From Trichoderma breve (taxonomy: Eukaryota; Ascomycota; Sordariomycetes; Hypocreales; Hypocreaceae): DNA of 64,000 nt. This document shows, one piece after another, positions 9,780 through 22,402 of this stretch. The notes under the pieces were generated by a model. That model had not been told where the DNA came from. It ran no database searches and worked only from the letters and a program-made list of their open reading frames with translations. Made by a program: the position numbers and the translations under genes. Numbering within the stretch: the first letter of the stretch is position 1; each line of letters starts with the position of its first letter. The stretch is from assembly GCF_028502605.1 (NCBI RefSeq), contig NC_079234.1, positions 62,001 through 126,000 of the forward strand, in the 5' to 3' direction.

Positions 9780-12070
9780 ATGACCTCAGATGAAGGCAAA
9801 TCGAAAAAACGAATTACAAATGCAAGTCTTTAGTATCAGTCCAGGACGTGAATAACGAACCAGGCTAATAGTCATAGGCGTGTCTCCCATGCCGAAAGGC
9901 AAAGATGCGATGCGACGGCACGGACCCAATTTGTTCCACATGTCTGAGGCGAGATGTGATATGCCAGTATACCACTCGGAAAACTCGTGGCCAGGGGAAA
10001 AGGTGCGCGTGTTATTCAGATATTTTGTTTTATTGACAACATATCAACCCATAGACTTGTCTCTTCCAGTAAAGAATATATCCAGCAGCTAGAAGACAGG
10101 ATTCGAAGCTTGGAGGCTTCTCTCAAAAACGCCCCTGGATCTCCCAGAGAGAATGAGACATACCCTGCGAGACTGGGTAAGATTCGCCAGGTTGTGAAGC
10201 CAAGTCCTAAGTTTAACTCATAATAGAAGATTGCCAAACCAATACTGTCCCGACGAGAGAGGGCTCTGCATGTCAAGAACAGATTCCACGATCACAAACT
10301 GAAGCTACTCCATCAGCTCTGATAGACACCCCCACACATGACCTCCCATCACTGATCCGCGCCGTTTTCCGATCAAGAGAGTCATCACTCCTTCAAAACA
10401 TAAACCGACTGAAGAAAGATATAAATCCGGGGCCATTCAAAAAGACCATATTTACCAAGGTTCTTCAGGCTACTCCACAGATCGGAGTTGTTATTGAAGA
10501 CATTAATCGCCTATATCCACTACTAGCACCGACAACAATTCTTGAACTGCTCAGCCGCCAAAACGCTATGGGGCTGACAAATTCAACCGAAAGTCCAGGC
10601 CGATGGGCTATAGTGAATTCATTTTTGGCAATACTTATGCAATGGAAGGTGGAAAACTCATCTTTCGCAGAGTTTTCACCTTTAGCTTGGGCCTTTTTTA
10701 AGAATGCATATACTGTCTTTCCTGAGCTGCTAATACGAGGGAAAGGGCTTCTGGATTGTCAGGGAATTTTATTCATGGCCATGTTCATGCACGGAACTGC
10801 CGATGCGTGGACAGGTATTCACCTGGTGTCAGTAGCTGGACGACTAGCAGAAATGATGGGCTTGAATCGCAACATTTCATATCTAACTACTCAGCCCAAG
10901 CAAAGAGACGAATATTTGCGGACGCTCTGGGTAATCTTTATTTTTGATATCACCGAGTCCATGAAATCTGGCTTACCGCCTTCTCTTGACTCCAGCAGTT
11001 TCTCTTTGCCACTCCCAAGTTGTTACTCATCAGACAGAGTTGGTATCTTACAAGTATCTGGAGGCGTTCAGATCAGCCTCATAAGATGCAGAGCCGAACT
11101 TGCACTTATTCAGTCAAAGATATTTAAGCATTTACTATCTGAAGATGCCCTTCAGAAAAGTCTCAAGGGTCTACATACTACACTAGCGTGGTTAAGCCGC
11201 GAACTGGAAGAGTGGAGGAAAAGTCTGCCGTCAGAAATCCGGCCATCGCTTAGCGAGACGTTGACATTTTCACTAGAGATCCCAGTCATTCACTTACATT
11301 TTGTTTACTACAGTTGCATCTGGAAGCTAAGGGCAGCATATACCCGCCTCTATAACGGCGTCTTCGGTGTTGTGCAGCCAAACGATCTCGAACTTACTGA
11401 GAGTGAATTCGATTTTGCATCTTTGTCGATAACATGTCTGGCCGTAGCGCGTGCTACCCTCCGTCTCATGGGAACAATATATTTGCAGCCATTTACCTAT
11501 ATTTGGTAAGCTGTATAACACCCCATTTGGTTTAGTTGTGCTCACTATTACAGGCGAACGATATGTTATCCAATAACTGCCTGTATTACGCTACTGGCTA
11601 GTATTCTTGATGATCCAACCAGTCCCGATGCCGAATTGGACGCTGATCTCATCGAGGGATTTGTCCATTGTTTGAAAGAACTGGGAGGCATTAATGGATG
11701 TGATATACATGAAACGCTCGCAGGTTGCTCAAGATTCCTTGATGTAGTGGCTGTTGCGATTCCCAAAAGAAGTGCTGTGAATCGCAGGACGGATGATGGC
11801 GGGGTTTCAAGAGTGCAAGCAGAGGTAATATACATCACATCTCTTGGAGACCGAGCTAATGGACTGCTACAGCGCGTACGGTTTCAACTGTCGGTACACA
11901 GTGATTACATGCTTCTTGCCCAAGGACTCATTGGCAATATGCCATCCCTATGCAGAGAGGCGTCCCTTGTATTTTCGGATCCAGCCGTATCTCCAAATCC
12001 AGGTGATGAGTTTGGGCTTTTCGTCCCGAAGCTTCTGAAACCAGGGACATTTAACTTTGAATATGCCTAA
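9780..12070 (+). CDS. Zn2Cys6 fungal transcription factor
   Basis: Exons 9780-9821, 9878-10002, 10070-10176, 10227-11505 and 11554-12070 give 689 residues. A possible 48-bp in-frame intron at 11825-11872 (GTAATA...CTACAG) would remove 16 of these. The zinc cluster CLPCRKAKMRC...CSTC...C begins exactly at exon 2. Exon 3 starts with a coiled-coil linker (SKEYIQQLEDRIRSLEASL), and the middle carries the fungal transcription factor domain (GTADAWTGIHLVSVAGRLAEMMGL region). Intron 1 has no GT donor: frame continuity needs the GC-AG donor GCAAGT at 9822, which joins ITN to ACLPC. The protein is presumably a nuclear DNA-binding regulator. The divergent glyoxalase-fold gene is the obvious candidate target. 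Confidence 0.8.
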
Positions 12071-12700
12071 TAAATCGGCAGTCGTACGTGGCAACAACAA
12101 CCTGGATTTCTTATCATGTGTCACCATTCTCAACGGCACGTCACTCTGCCAGCATTCCTTCGACTACCGTATTGTCGAAATCCGGGGCAATTGGTAATCT
12201 CAATAAATAGATCGTGGCCAATATTGGCTCGCACTCCTTCTGGATTGATGTTGTCGGATACAGAATCTTTCGCAGCTGTGTAAGCCTAGTCTGTCTGCTG
12301 CATAAAAATCTCACTTCTGTACATATCTTACACCAATCGCGCGTTACTTCTGGATCTGACCGGATGAGAGCAACCCCAACATGGCTGTATAAAGTCAATG
12401 TAGCGACCACATTGACGTTCAGTGTTTCGTCGGCTTGGATTTTACTTGTACTGTAGCACCAAACTTCTTGACATATACAAGCCTTATATCGAGCTGTTTT
12501 TGACGATTAGCTTTAGTGCTTGCGCAAACTAGCCAATACCGAAAACGTGGGGGAAATAAGTATTCTGCTACTATAATTTTTCTCTGTTGTGGAATGCGTC
12601 ACTTAATAGAGAGCAAGGCTTAAAGTCGCGTTGAGATGGGGCATAATTATTGTATTCTGTCATGGCGCGTTCTATAGACCATCGCCGCCAGGGTACAGTG
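12071..12700. other. Intergenic region, nothing supported
   Basis: Small frames on both strands at 12141-12456 overlap each other and show no domain. No repeat or RNA gene is visible. Confidence 0.35.
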
Positions 12701-12704
12701 GCTG

Positions 12705-13690
12705 TATATTATAATATGCGGTGGGACGTACTTGTGACGACGGCGGATTCACCAAGAGTGGCAGGCTTCGGAGGTGATTGAGGCTGTTTTTTGGTCGGCC
12801 TCGCCCAGATTATAACGTTGCTGGGGCTCCATAACTCTTCCTTAGGTGCAAATATGCCGAGTGCTTCCCAAACAGTGGCATGCGCATCCATGCAGATGTT
12901 TGAGTCCTTAACTACTTAGGTTGGCACCAACCGGTTGGCGTTCCTTGTGATAACTTTTCACAAGGGCCGGGCCGGCGCGACCCTCAGAAACATATGTGAC
13001 CTTCCAAGCCAGATGGTATAAGTCCTGGATACAACCTAAGCATTGCTGACAAGCCCATATACTGGCGGATGTCGATGCGGCGCATCGCCCAGTAGATACA
13101 CGTTTCGACCAACTAAATAATTTTTGCCCACTGTCTCACGGGGCCGATACTAAACCGGGACTGCTTATCTGTCTTCATAATTCACTTTGTCTGCGCGTAT
13201 CACCGGTGCATTAGATGATGCAAGTCTGCGTTGATCAAAATATCACAGAGCACGCCGAATGATAGGGCGAAGTTGAACTTAAAGTCGAGCAACTTACGGC
13301 GCCGCGCTCGCCGTCCGCGCAGAAGGCATATTTGGACTTGAGTAGGTGTTATTGGGTATCATATCACGAATAATACAGACAGTCTCCTCGTCCGATTCGT
13401 GCTTCTGCTGGAGGAGCTGATTGGAGAATTTGATACCAAACCCGTGGTGCGTCGCGTATATTACAAAGAGTAGTTTAAGGTGAGTTTGAGGTAGGTCAAT
13501 GAACTCGCACGGCGAGGATATGTCTAAATTTCTCTTGGAGGAGGAGAACTCAACGAGTTGATCTTATAGTTCTGCGTTAGTATTGTACTTGAGTATCGGC
13601 GTGGCCGCTTCAACACCCAACTCTGCCAAAGCCGACATCAACCATGCTGTAACACCAGCGCTGAGTTATGAAATGTGATTGTGTTATTAA
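12705..13690 (-). pseudogene. Decayed phenol-hydroxylase/TfdB-type FAD monooxygenase
   Basis: Minus-strand translation in shifting frames gives ordered fragments of a class A flavoprotein hydroxylase. First, at about 13680-13600, is a Rossmann remnant (GVTAWLMSALAELGVE). At about 13520-13320 a FAD-domain segment (ATHHGFGIKFSNQLL) leads to CADGERGA, the family's G/C-ADG motif. At about 13110-13050 is the second FAD-binding motif (VYLLGDAPHRHPPVYGL) with GD and PP intact. At about 13040-12940 are AWKVTYVSEGRAGPALV and SYHKERQPVG. At about 12900-12840 is AHATVWEALGIFAPKEE. Fragments are separated by stops and at least three frame changes, and the region between the Rossmann strand and ATHHGF is missing. 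Order and direction match 2,4-dichlorophenol/phenol 2-monooxygenase relatives. It cannot make a working enzyme. Confidence 0.75.
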
Positions 13691-16536
13691 GCCCATGGCG
13701 CAACAACTCAAGTTTCCCATAAGGGGAGCGAAGGGTTCATATGTCAAGGTAAATTTATTCAGACTTGAGGATTCAATGACCTAACTCACCCTGTTCAAGT
13801 CGCAGAGACGGAGCACCTGTTCACAGGAGGAGCAAGATCACTAAGTTAGGGCTTCGGAATCGAGCCTGAAGCAAACCTTGAGATTTTGACAATTTACGCT
13901 GAATTCGACCATAGCACCCTAACTTTTAATGCAGGGACCAAAGAATACATATTGTGTATCCGGCAATTCCCAAACGTTGGGCGAGCTTGTACGAGAACGT
14001 TGTGGATATCATCGACCGCATGGCTGAGATTATGTTCAAAAGCCTCCCAATCCCGCCAGTGATCAGAATGATTAAATTGGCAAAGAATCCCAAAAGAAGG
14101 GAGTAACAATGTCTTGGTAATAGAATTGTAATCACGCTCCTAGATGCTTCGTGATCACTTTTACCAGTAAGCCGTAATTGATCATGCCCTTAAGTACAGT
14201 TGTGTTATCATAGGTGCTTTTGTGAGAGCTAAGAATACATAAATGCCCTAAATTACGGTGTCCCCGGTTCGCAGCTCGGTATACTATTATATAGCTGCGT
14301 TAGGTTGAAAAATATTGTAATTTCAACTTGTCTTGTATGGCAAAAATTTATAAATACTTTTATTGAAAATGTATGGAGTGGATTGGTCAGTATATAGCTA
14401 GGCGAAGCAATAACCGCGACGTAAACAATCCCACTTGCGGCCGCAAGAGCAATTTACACAGTAAGACGCACAGACTGTAAAGAAATAAAGTGTGATTAAG
14501 CTGATGTTCTAGGTATTCTTCTTAGCTTGACGAGGCTTGCAGGGCTGGGCTATATAAATGGGAAAGACGTTGCTGACATGTATCCGCTTTTCTTTCCAAA
14601 GACTTTGGAGCCGAGTGATATATTATGTACTCGTATAATGATGCTATTCTGCATACACCTAAAAATGTGAAAATAAGTTTAAGAGCTTTGAATCACTGTA
14701 TGGTCCGACCGCAATGTTTGCGAGACTTGATCCTTGCAGCAATTCGTGAGTATTGATAAGAAGAAGATATGATGGGCTCACCAAAAATTAATTTAAAGCT
14801 AGTACTAATGACATTGCGAATCTGCTGCCAAGAAAGCTTGGCATAAGATCGATCTATGAGAAACTATTCAATGTATTGACAATTGTAGTTAACCTTTTCG
14901 AGATACTACAGATCAGTACAAAAGTCTTAGGCTGCCATAATGAATGCCCAATCCAGCCAAGTATTTTTGATTTTCGGTCCTTCAAGGGGCCTCCTACTCT
15001 AGGATCTAGATCGGACACCGGGGCTAAAAGCTAATAGCAACCTGTACCTTGAAATATGCTAGCAGGGGGCGGAGAGTTACGGTGATACGCTATCTTTTTG
15101 AGCAATGTTGAAGATAAGGTAGACATTTCAGAAATCCCCCTTTCAGCGCCATTACGAAGACAGAGTACTAGTATGTACATTCCGTTAGTATATTGAGTCA
15201 CGGCATTCTAGTATCCGCCCAGCACGTTTGTTGATGAACGGAATTTAACGAAACATTACTGCATAGTACCTAGGAGATAATATACAAGCTATATGAGCTA
15301 CTCCGCTACGAAAATTTATAACTACACCATTGCTTTACAACTTTGTACATACGTTCTTCCTTAATTGATCGGTGGAACCTCGCTTTCTGTCCTTTGTTAA
15401 GCCCGTGACTTAACTATCTACAACGAAGGGGAAAGAAGAGGGTGTTTTACGCCTTTAGTCCCCTTTCTGAAGGAACCAAAGCAGCGGACAAGTATGTTCG
15501 TAAACTGCTGATCCCTTAGGAAAAGGGAAACTTACCGTATTTCCGCTACCACTATCATCTCCCCTCGGCTTCATAGCCGATTTTGGGAACGGTACTGATC
15601 ATTTATCCACTTTCACGTCAGCGCTATCTATCTGCAGTAGAGATGTCAAGCTTCTTCAGCTCATAGTATAGACTATATGCTGAGGCTAACGCAAGGGTAC
15701 TTTGAAGCATACCTGACATAGCCACGACTCAGTGGGTAAAAATCATTTGTTTTACTTAATACTTACATATGCTATGTGAAAAAACTTTTATTTTATTTTA
15801 ATCTAGTCGTTATATTACTTTTTTTCACCAAATTCTCCAGCCAATCAGGTAATTTAGTAGCTGGCTCAGTTATGCTATGCTGGAGGTTCCAAAATAAATG
15901 GAGAATAAAGAAGTGTATCTTCTCGGTATGTTGTGATTTACTTGTTATTTTACATGTGACAGTCGTATATTCTGGATCGAGGAAAACAATAGTCAAACGT
16001 GGCTTAGATGTCTGACTCAGCGCTTAATATAACGAGCAATTTACCACGATCTGGGACTGAGCTTATATGCAACTAAAAAGAAAAGACAAATTATACGACC
16101 CCAACGAGTCAAGGCTTTGTAAATATCATGGTCCGAGCACGAGTTTTATTATAGAAATCCTCACCATCGACATTTTGGTACGTCTAAAATGTTAGTTATG
16201 GAACAGATCCACCTACGGTGAAGGTACTTCTGTTTTTATTTCGGCCAAATCCGCTTACAAGCCCCTATACCGATTAGTCCATTAGTTGCCACAAAAGCAA
16301 GGGCATGGAGATATATCCTCTGAATGTAATTGACCGAGGCTATGCTGAACTAGTGTAAAGATTTAGCAATATCATTGGATCCCTGTATCACATCAAATAC
16401 TACAGCTTTGCGAAGAATATAAATATGTCTCAGAGTCCTCAGTTCTTTTGCAGAAGCCTACTCTACAGATCACCAGTCTATCACTCCAGATTAACTCGCC
16501 TCTAACAACCTCTCACTCCATATTTGCTTGGTCAAA
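13691..16536. other. Long gene-poor, AT-rich region
   Basis: No frame here is longer than about 80 codons, and none shows a recognisable domain or plausible splicing. Only scattered A/T-rich runs are visible. This could be decayed sequence, but I see no intact transposon ends or long terminal repeats. A TATAAATATG lies at about 16418, some 115 bp before the next gene. Confidence 0.4.
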
Positions 16537-17503
16537 ATGGCTGCCAAATTCCTTTCAATTTTCCTTCTTGCCTTTGCAAAGCTGGGTTTCGCCGCCCATG
16601 AGTATAGCGATAATGACTGGGCACACAGTACGTCCGCTTGATGGAATGCACTACGAGGCGAAATATAGCTAATATACCTGGCGCAGATCATGACTTTGTC
16701 ATCAAAGACCTTGCTCCGTATGCTATGGAACTAATCAACTATATCAATAGAACACAGTCACTAACTACAGCCTAGGATCTGGTTCTTTTCAGACGGCGCT
16801 TGCTATCCTCAAGCTGCTGAGATTAACGGCCAGCAGACAAACGGAAATGGCGCAAGCGGTTGTGGTGTTCCTGCCGGCAGCCATCTGGATTCCGGCTGCC
16901 AATCTCCTGGCCAATGGAGGGGTGCAGGTACCCAAGGCACCTCGTTCCCGACCTACTGGACTACCACCGACTGCAATGACGGCACAAGACGTGTGTGCTA
17001 CGATATTTACTTCCGCCACGATTCAGGACATGAATCAGACTGGGAGTATGCCTGCGTAGTCCTGTCTAGAGCCAGCAATGGTTTATGGTTCCGTAACGGT
17101 ATTATCTTGGAAGAGGATCCCAATCAGGCTTATATCTCTTGGGGTGACTTGGAGACCTGGGATGACGGGTAAGTTTACATCCACTCTCGATATGGACTTT
17201 AATGCTGAGTCAAATTGTTGTTATAGCCAATCATTCACGGACGGAGGCAAGAGAAACGGCAACCACGCTATGATTTACTCAGCTAAGTTTCATCATACAA
17301 TGTTTGCTCACCAGTATACTGGACTGGGCAAGAACAACTGCGCTACGACTGTATCCGAGATGTTCCGCAACAACGATTTCTACTGGCCTGCTGCCAATAA
17401 TCTTCAGCCGGGTACAAACATCCCCCGCAACTGGAACTGGGGAAAGGCTGCTTCAAACCCCCAGGCTTTGGCTAGCTCGGTCTGCGGCTATCATCCATTC
17501 TAA
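16537..17503 (+). CDS. NPP1/NLP-type (necrosis-inducing-like) secreted protein, divergent
   Basis: Exons 16537-16627, 16687-16717, 16776-17168 and 17227-17503 give 263 residues. The N-terminus is a signal peptide ending near GFAAHE. The mature N-terminal part contains a DGACYP segment resembling the GC-x-PYPA region of NPP1 proteins, and six cysteines lie between it and the centre. At the centre is GHESDWEYACVVL, aligning with the GHRHDWE heptapeptide in which His and acidic residues form the metal site. Two heptapeptide positions differ here: Glu-Ser replaces Arg-His. A later AMIYSAKFHH segment fits the C-terminal strand. Canonical members are secreted and bind plant sphingolipids. The altered heptapeptide makes cytolytic activity doubtful. 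The 31-bp exon 2 is unusual but keeps frame and splice signals. Confidence 0.6.
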
Positions 17504-19103
17504 GACTACAGCTGCTATATGACCATGGGTGCTCTAGAAGTCTGATGATCAGTCTATCGTTATTTTACATTCTCTAAGACTACAACTGTCTTGTGAGTAT
17601 TGAGATGATATATTTCGAATACAATTTTTTATTTCTGCATTTGCAACTCTACGGCACTATCAAGGATACTATAATCACTCAAGTCAATGGGAGTGATGAC
17701 CTTGTGTAGTGCCCCCTATCAGCTTACGGAGCCACTTGGGATCCATATAGCACAACTGCGAACAGGTGTGAATAATTTGCCTGTCAATAACTGGAGTATT
17801 ATGGCTCTAAGGAAATATGGTGTGATCTATCTGAATCGAAATTAAGTCCATAATAACAACAAAGCATCAATCTCTGAATCACTGACAGTTAGACCATTGC
17901 GATCAAGCAGCAGGAGGAAATGTTCACCCTTGTTGCAATGTTCATAGCCTACGAAGCACATTTATTTTATACGCTAAGACATGCCAAAAGCGGATCAGCG
18001 AGATTTGCTCTTAACTACCTACCTATTTAGGCAAGCGTCACAATAAGCTAAGTCGTAAGCTTGTGAAAGTTAGCTGCCCCTGTTTCAATACTACAAAATA
18101 ATTTTCCCAATAAGAGCTTTTCGCCGGCTGGAGAATTGCCTTCCCATTGTTCGCCTGCTATTTATGCATTTTCAAAGCTTAATCACTGAAGCGCATATTA
18201 GGCTTATGAGGCAGCATCGTTAAGCAAGGGGTACCTCATCATTTAGGACAGATACCGCATTAGCCAGCTCAGTAAGTGAAATACAAAAGATTAATGACAC
18301 AAGCGATAAATTCAGTGGTCAGCAGCTTGTTGATACCGCAACAACAGACCCAAAGACCATCAAGAAGACTTAGACTCCATGAGTAGACAAATACACCTTT
18401 TGTCTTCCCGTATATAGCAACTTAATCGTAATCTCCTCTACTTATACCTTGAGAGTTGAACAGTACAGCTTCTTACTTTAGTTTGACGGCTAGGTACCTA
18501 ATATGTGATCGCTGGTTGTGTGGGTCCAAGCCGTTGAACAAGTGCGGACTAACATATTCACCCTCACTTCACTGCAGATATTTTCTCAGCCTTTACATAG
18601 CTCAGGAACCGTTTGACGTTATTTTTATTTGTAATTTTCCTACGTCTCATTTGACAACCCATCTGGAAGAGAAATAGGCGACATTGAGCCGCGTATAGGG
18701 TAATCCATTGGCCATGACCTCATCTTTCAACTAAGCGCGCCACGATTTCTACACAAGCTAAGCATTGCGCTGATAGGGTTGTGCTAATCCCAAGCGAGGG
18801 TTGCGCAGCGAGCCAACCAATAAAAGAAGAAGTCCGTCAGCTGATGTTGGGTAATCTTGCTGAACCTACACTTGATGTTGACAAAAACAACGACGACGCA
18901 TATTGAAGTTGGGTCCCTAAGTTGAGTCGCTTCATATATCCCTGGCCCAAGACGTTTTCTATTGAGCCGTAAACATGATTGACTTAGTAATTCGTAAAAG
19001 AAGAATGTGTATAAGTAGCGGTGGTGCGCCGCCTGCTCTTTGGTAGATACCACAAACTTTACAACGTAACATATGCTCCAAGAGAACTATTCATTATTCC
19101 ATC
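17504..19103. other. Intergenic region, nothing supported
   Basis: Short frames only, for example 18456-18677 plus and 18784-19053 minus, without domains. No repeats or RNA genes recognised. Confidence 0.35.
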
Positions 19104-19673
19104 ATGAGTTCAACAAAGATTTCCACTTACTCACCGGCTCCGGTCTACTTACCGCCTCCACGACGTGTGATAACTACTCATAACGCCGATGGCAAAGCCG
19201 TTATCAGCGAAGATCTGTCCGAGAACCCGCCGCGGGTTGACATTCCTGGCATGAACTTTTATTTATGTTACACTTTGAACCAAGCTCCAGGCATCTTACA
19301 AGACGACCAAGACCTGAAAGCATACCAAGATCGACTCCCACATAATGTGGGTCTCAGTATTCCTGGCGGGACTCTGCTCCGAGTTGTTGATTTTTTACCG
19401 GGAGAGTCGGAAGGACCAATACACAGAACGAAGACTATCGATTTTGGAGTTATTATCGAAGGGGAATTACAACTAAATCTTGATAGTGGAGAAAGTACGG
19501 TATTGAAACGAGGAGATATCCTTATTCAACGAGGCACAATTCATTCATGGAAGAACAACAGCACTACCGAGGTTGCACGGGGATTCTTTGTGTTAGTAGA
19601 CGCGGATTTGCCGACAGTGAACGGCACCAAGCTAGCGGAGGAAGTGCCCATCGAGGAACTGAAAAGTGTGTAG
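19104..19673 (+). CDS. Cupin-domain protein
   Basis: This single-exon frame of 189 residues reads through from an ATG (ATCATGAG context) to TAG. From about residue 90 it carries a double-stranded beta-helix cupin core: a PGGTLLRVVDFLPGE strand, then IHRTKTIDFGVIIEGELQL (motif 1, with the G-x5-8-H-x3-6-E-x6-G pattern partly degenerate), then RGDILIQRGTIHSWKN (motif 2, with G, D, P-like turn and H). Fungal members of this 170-190-residue type are common near secondary-metabolite and aromatic-degradation genes. Metal and substrate are unknown; the single His in motif 2 plus the His of motif 1 could bind a metal. It converges with the regulator at 20017-21490. Confidence 0.85.
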   Translation: MSSTKISTYSPAPVYLPPPRRVITTHNADGKAVISEDLSENPPRVDIPGMNFYLCYTLNQAPGILQDDQDLKAYQDRLPHNVGLSIPGGTLLRVVDFLPGESEGPIHRTKTIDFGVIIEGELQLNLDSGESTVLKRGDILIQRGTIHSWKNNSTTEVARGFFVLVDADLPTVNGTKLAEEVPIEELKSV

Positions 19674-20016
19674 TAAAGGAAGCCAATCATTTGAATTGGA
19701 TGGAGTGAACCAGGGTATGGGTTGCTAGTCAATTGCGGCGAATGTTTTGACCTTGAACGGATATTTCTATGTTAAGATGTTAAGAGTTGAATATACGTTA
19801 CTTTGGTATCTACGTATGGGTGTTTAATCAGTCTTAGATAACATTCCAATATAAAGCAGCCTCGCTGGATACCATATAAACTTCAGTAGGATTGATGTTA
19901 TCGTTGTTGAGAAGAGGTTTGGGATCTGAATCTCTCAGTGATGGTCCTGATTTGCAGACATTTGTTTTATCAATAATTACCCGGTTACAATTCAATTTAG
20001 CTCCTATCTTAAGGCT

Positions 20017-21490
20017 TCATTTAAAATGCTCATAGCAATTGGCGTCGCCTCCCCACTTGCGTAACGTCTCGCAGCTGCACTGCCGTTCCGCATCCCATTT
20101 TAGCATCGTCAAAATCTGTTTGGCATCCCATGGCCCTTCTCTTTGCTTTGTTTCTTGTAAAACTTTCATCGCCCTTTTCTTGTCCTGAGGATGGGCGCTA
20201 TACACATATACCCAATACATTGGACCGACTATCGAAGTTTCAAGGCTGACATCTGGCGGCGGCCAGCCTAAAGAACTGTGTACAGCGTGCATCTCCTCAC
20301 CGTATGCAAGCATCTTACCGAGAATCTCGTTTTGGAAGCTCGAGGAATGCACCAAAAGAGAATGTTCTTCGGGGGGTACTGGCATGAGCTCAATTACAGC
20401 CAAGATGGACACAGTATGAAGCATATCCATGCAAAGACTATAATACTCCCAAGTTCCTTTCCTAGGAGCAGCTGGACTGGACATATATGCTTGCAAGCTC
20501 AAATCAATAAAACGACCTCGTTGCCGAAGCGAAGATAGTTCCTGGTGAACATGACTTTCTACCCAGAATGTGGGTTGGTGCTTGAACTCTTGCCACTGCC
20601 AGTCGCGAGACATGACCTCACTGGCTAATTGAATCCTTGCTTCATGGCCTTCCGCAATGCTTCTGATGGACTTGGGTTGAGCGGCGGCTGTATTGGCTGA
20701 GTGCTTCTCATATAACTTGCTCCCCAATGTCATTGGGACCTCCGCTGAGAAGCAGTGCATGCATAGCTCACAATTCCGAAATTGTAAGACGATGCCCCAT
20801 AAATCTTGGCTAGATAGAATTGCGCTCTTTCCTTTATAGGGATGCCTAGCTGAAGTGTGGTTACGTAGAGTTCTCAGGTCGACTGATGATTCAATGATGT
20901 GTATTCCGTTTTTGAGATGCTTTATGGCTGCTGCATGGTTCAAGCGAAGGCTTTCCAGATAAATATATGCGAGACAACATATTAGAACGACTCCGGTATC
21001 GTGAATGTAGCGCTTCTGTGAAATATCCTGTCGCAAGACAGAGATAGATTTGTTGTATTGTTGAAGTATGAATACCTCAATCTTCTCTTTCGTGCCGCGT
21101 GGTATTGAGGTTATATCGGCCACCTTGTGTAAGTGATAAGCGGCGCCAACTGCTATAACCGCGTGGCGTACTGCCTCGTATTCATGGCTAAGCTGCGGTG
21201 CGAGTTGGGTCCAAAATGATGTAACGCAGCATATATGTAAAGCTACACCTCCTTCTGTTGCACGTCTGCAGGTATAAAAAAAGTTTTTCTCCGTTTCAGT
21301 TCCCAATATGCTATTCAGCAGTGCTGGTGGCATAGTCAAATCACCAGAAGCTCTTACTACACCTTTTTGCCGAGCCCTGCCCAATGGATTTACGACTCGA
21401 ACGGTTAGATCATATCCATCGCAAACCCTGCCTGTGGACAGGCACCTGTTGCAACTTTGCTTTGCTTCATCGCATTTGACGCGTCGGATT
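20017..21490 (-). CDS. Zn2Cys6-type fungal transcription factor with damaged or unresolved N-terminus
   Basis: The minus frame is open from an acceptor site at about 21491 (GATGACAG) to the stop at 20017, about 490 residues. It begins RIRRVKCDE and continues SCNRCLSTGRVC, i.e. zinc ligands 3 to 6 of a Zn2Cys6 cluster. The rest is a PF11951-like regulator body (FWTQLAPQLSHEYEAVRHAV, then QDLWGIVLQFRNCELCMHCFS). Ligands 1 and 2 should lie directly upstream. A segment VGKIRSRKYCSS at about 21554-21520 looks like the expected N-terminus, but its first codon is ATA rather than ATG, and no GT donor joins it in frame. The gene may therefore be inactivated, or use an exon I cannot find. Confidence 0.65.
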
Positions 21491-22402
21491 CTGTCATCTC
21501 GTTAGTATGGTGAGAACTACAGTACTTTCTTGAACGAATCTTACCGACTATCAACTGAATTAGCAACCAACACGACAACAGGGAATGGCCCACAAACTTA
21601 CCACGTAATACACCCAGTTCTTACTTTGGTTCTCACAGCTCTTCTTGTTGCCGTCTTTCCCGGTAGATCCTCTAACCGCACCATTTTATCTGCAGTCTAT
21701 CATGGGACCTGTCAATCTTTGAATGACAGGTAACAGCCTACAGGTTTGCCCCCTGTTTACGGCTAACGCGACTTCCGTAGTACGATAGTCGATGATTTGG
21801 TTGCTTTAGTATGTGCGCAGAGCCTACGACACTCTCAAGGCCGCAAGCTGGATGGAGAAGGTGAATGCACCTACTTAGGCAGAGTGTAGCTTGATTGCTC
21901 CAAGTTTATTCTGGGTGAAGGCGAACTGAGATCTAGCTATGACATACTCCGCGACTTCCACGGTCTTACCCGGGCTGTTTTTTATGACTCAGGGAGGATA
22001 AGCAAGAGAACTTGTAGCGCTAGTATGTAGCTGGCATCAGCTGAAGTGGGTAAATTCTTATTGGTCCGCTCGCTCTTATAACCACTTTTGGAGCCTTACC
22101 ACAATTAGTGATGGCATCCTCCAGATTGTTGATCAGTATTGTCAAAAACTTTTGCGTTTATGGCGCCACAGTAATATTGCTACTGCACCAATTACAGGCG
22201 ACACATTGTCTTATGAAATGCACTGCCGCGATTACTATGACACGCTCCCGAATTAGGAGTATATAATTCCATTGTCTACTACCAGATGCCTAGTTATGAC
22301 GGAGTAGATTCACCTTGGTATATCTTCTTAGACAGGTGTTGTAGATAAAAATCCACCCTGATGTAGACATAATTTAGTAAAACGACAAGTTTCCCGTCCC
22401 AT
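21491..22402. other. Intergenic region around the damaged start of the regulator
   Basis: Contains the putative broken first exon of the minus-strand regulator at about 21520-21560. No other coding signal, repeat or RNA is recognised up to the end of the amidohydrolase gene. Confidence 0.35.

Noticed and set aside
19019..19031. CGG-N7-CCG upstream of the cupin gene
   Set aside because: Wrong spacing and no flanking AT/AT match; does not support placing the cupin gene in the regulon.
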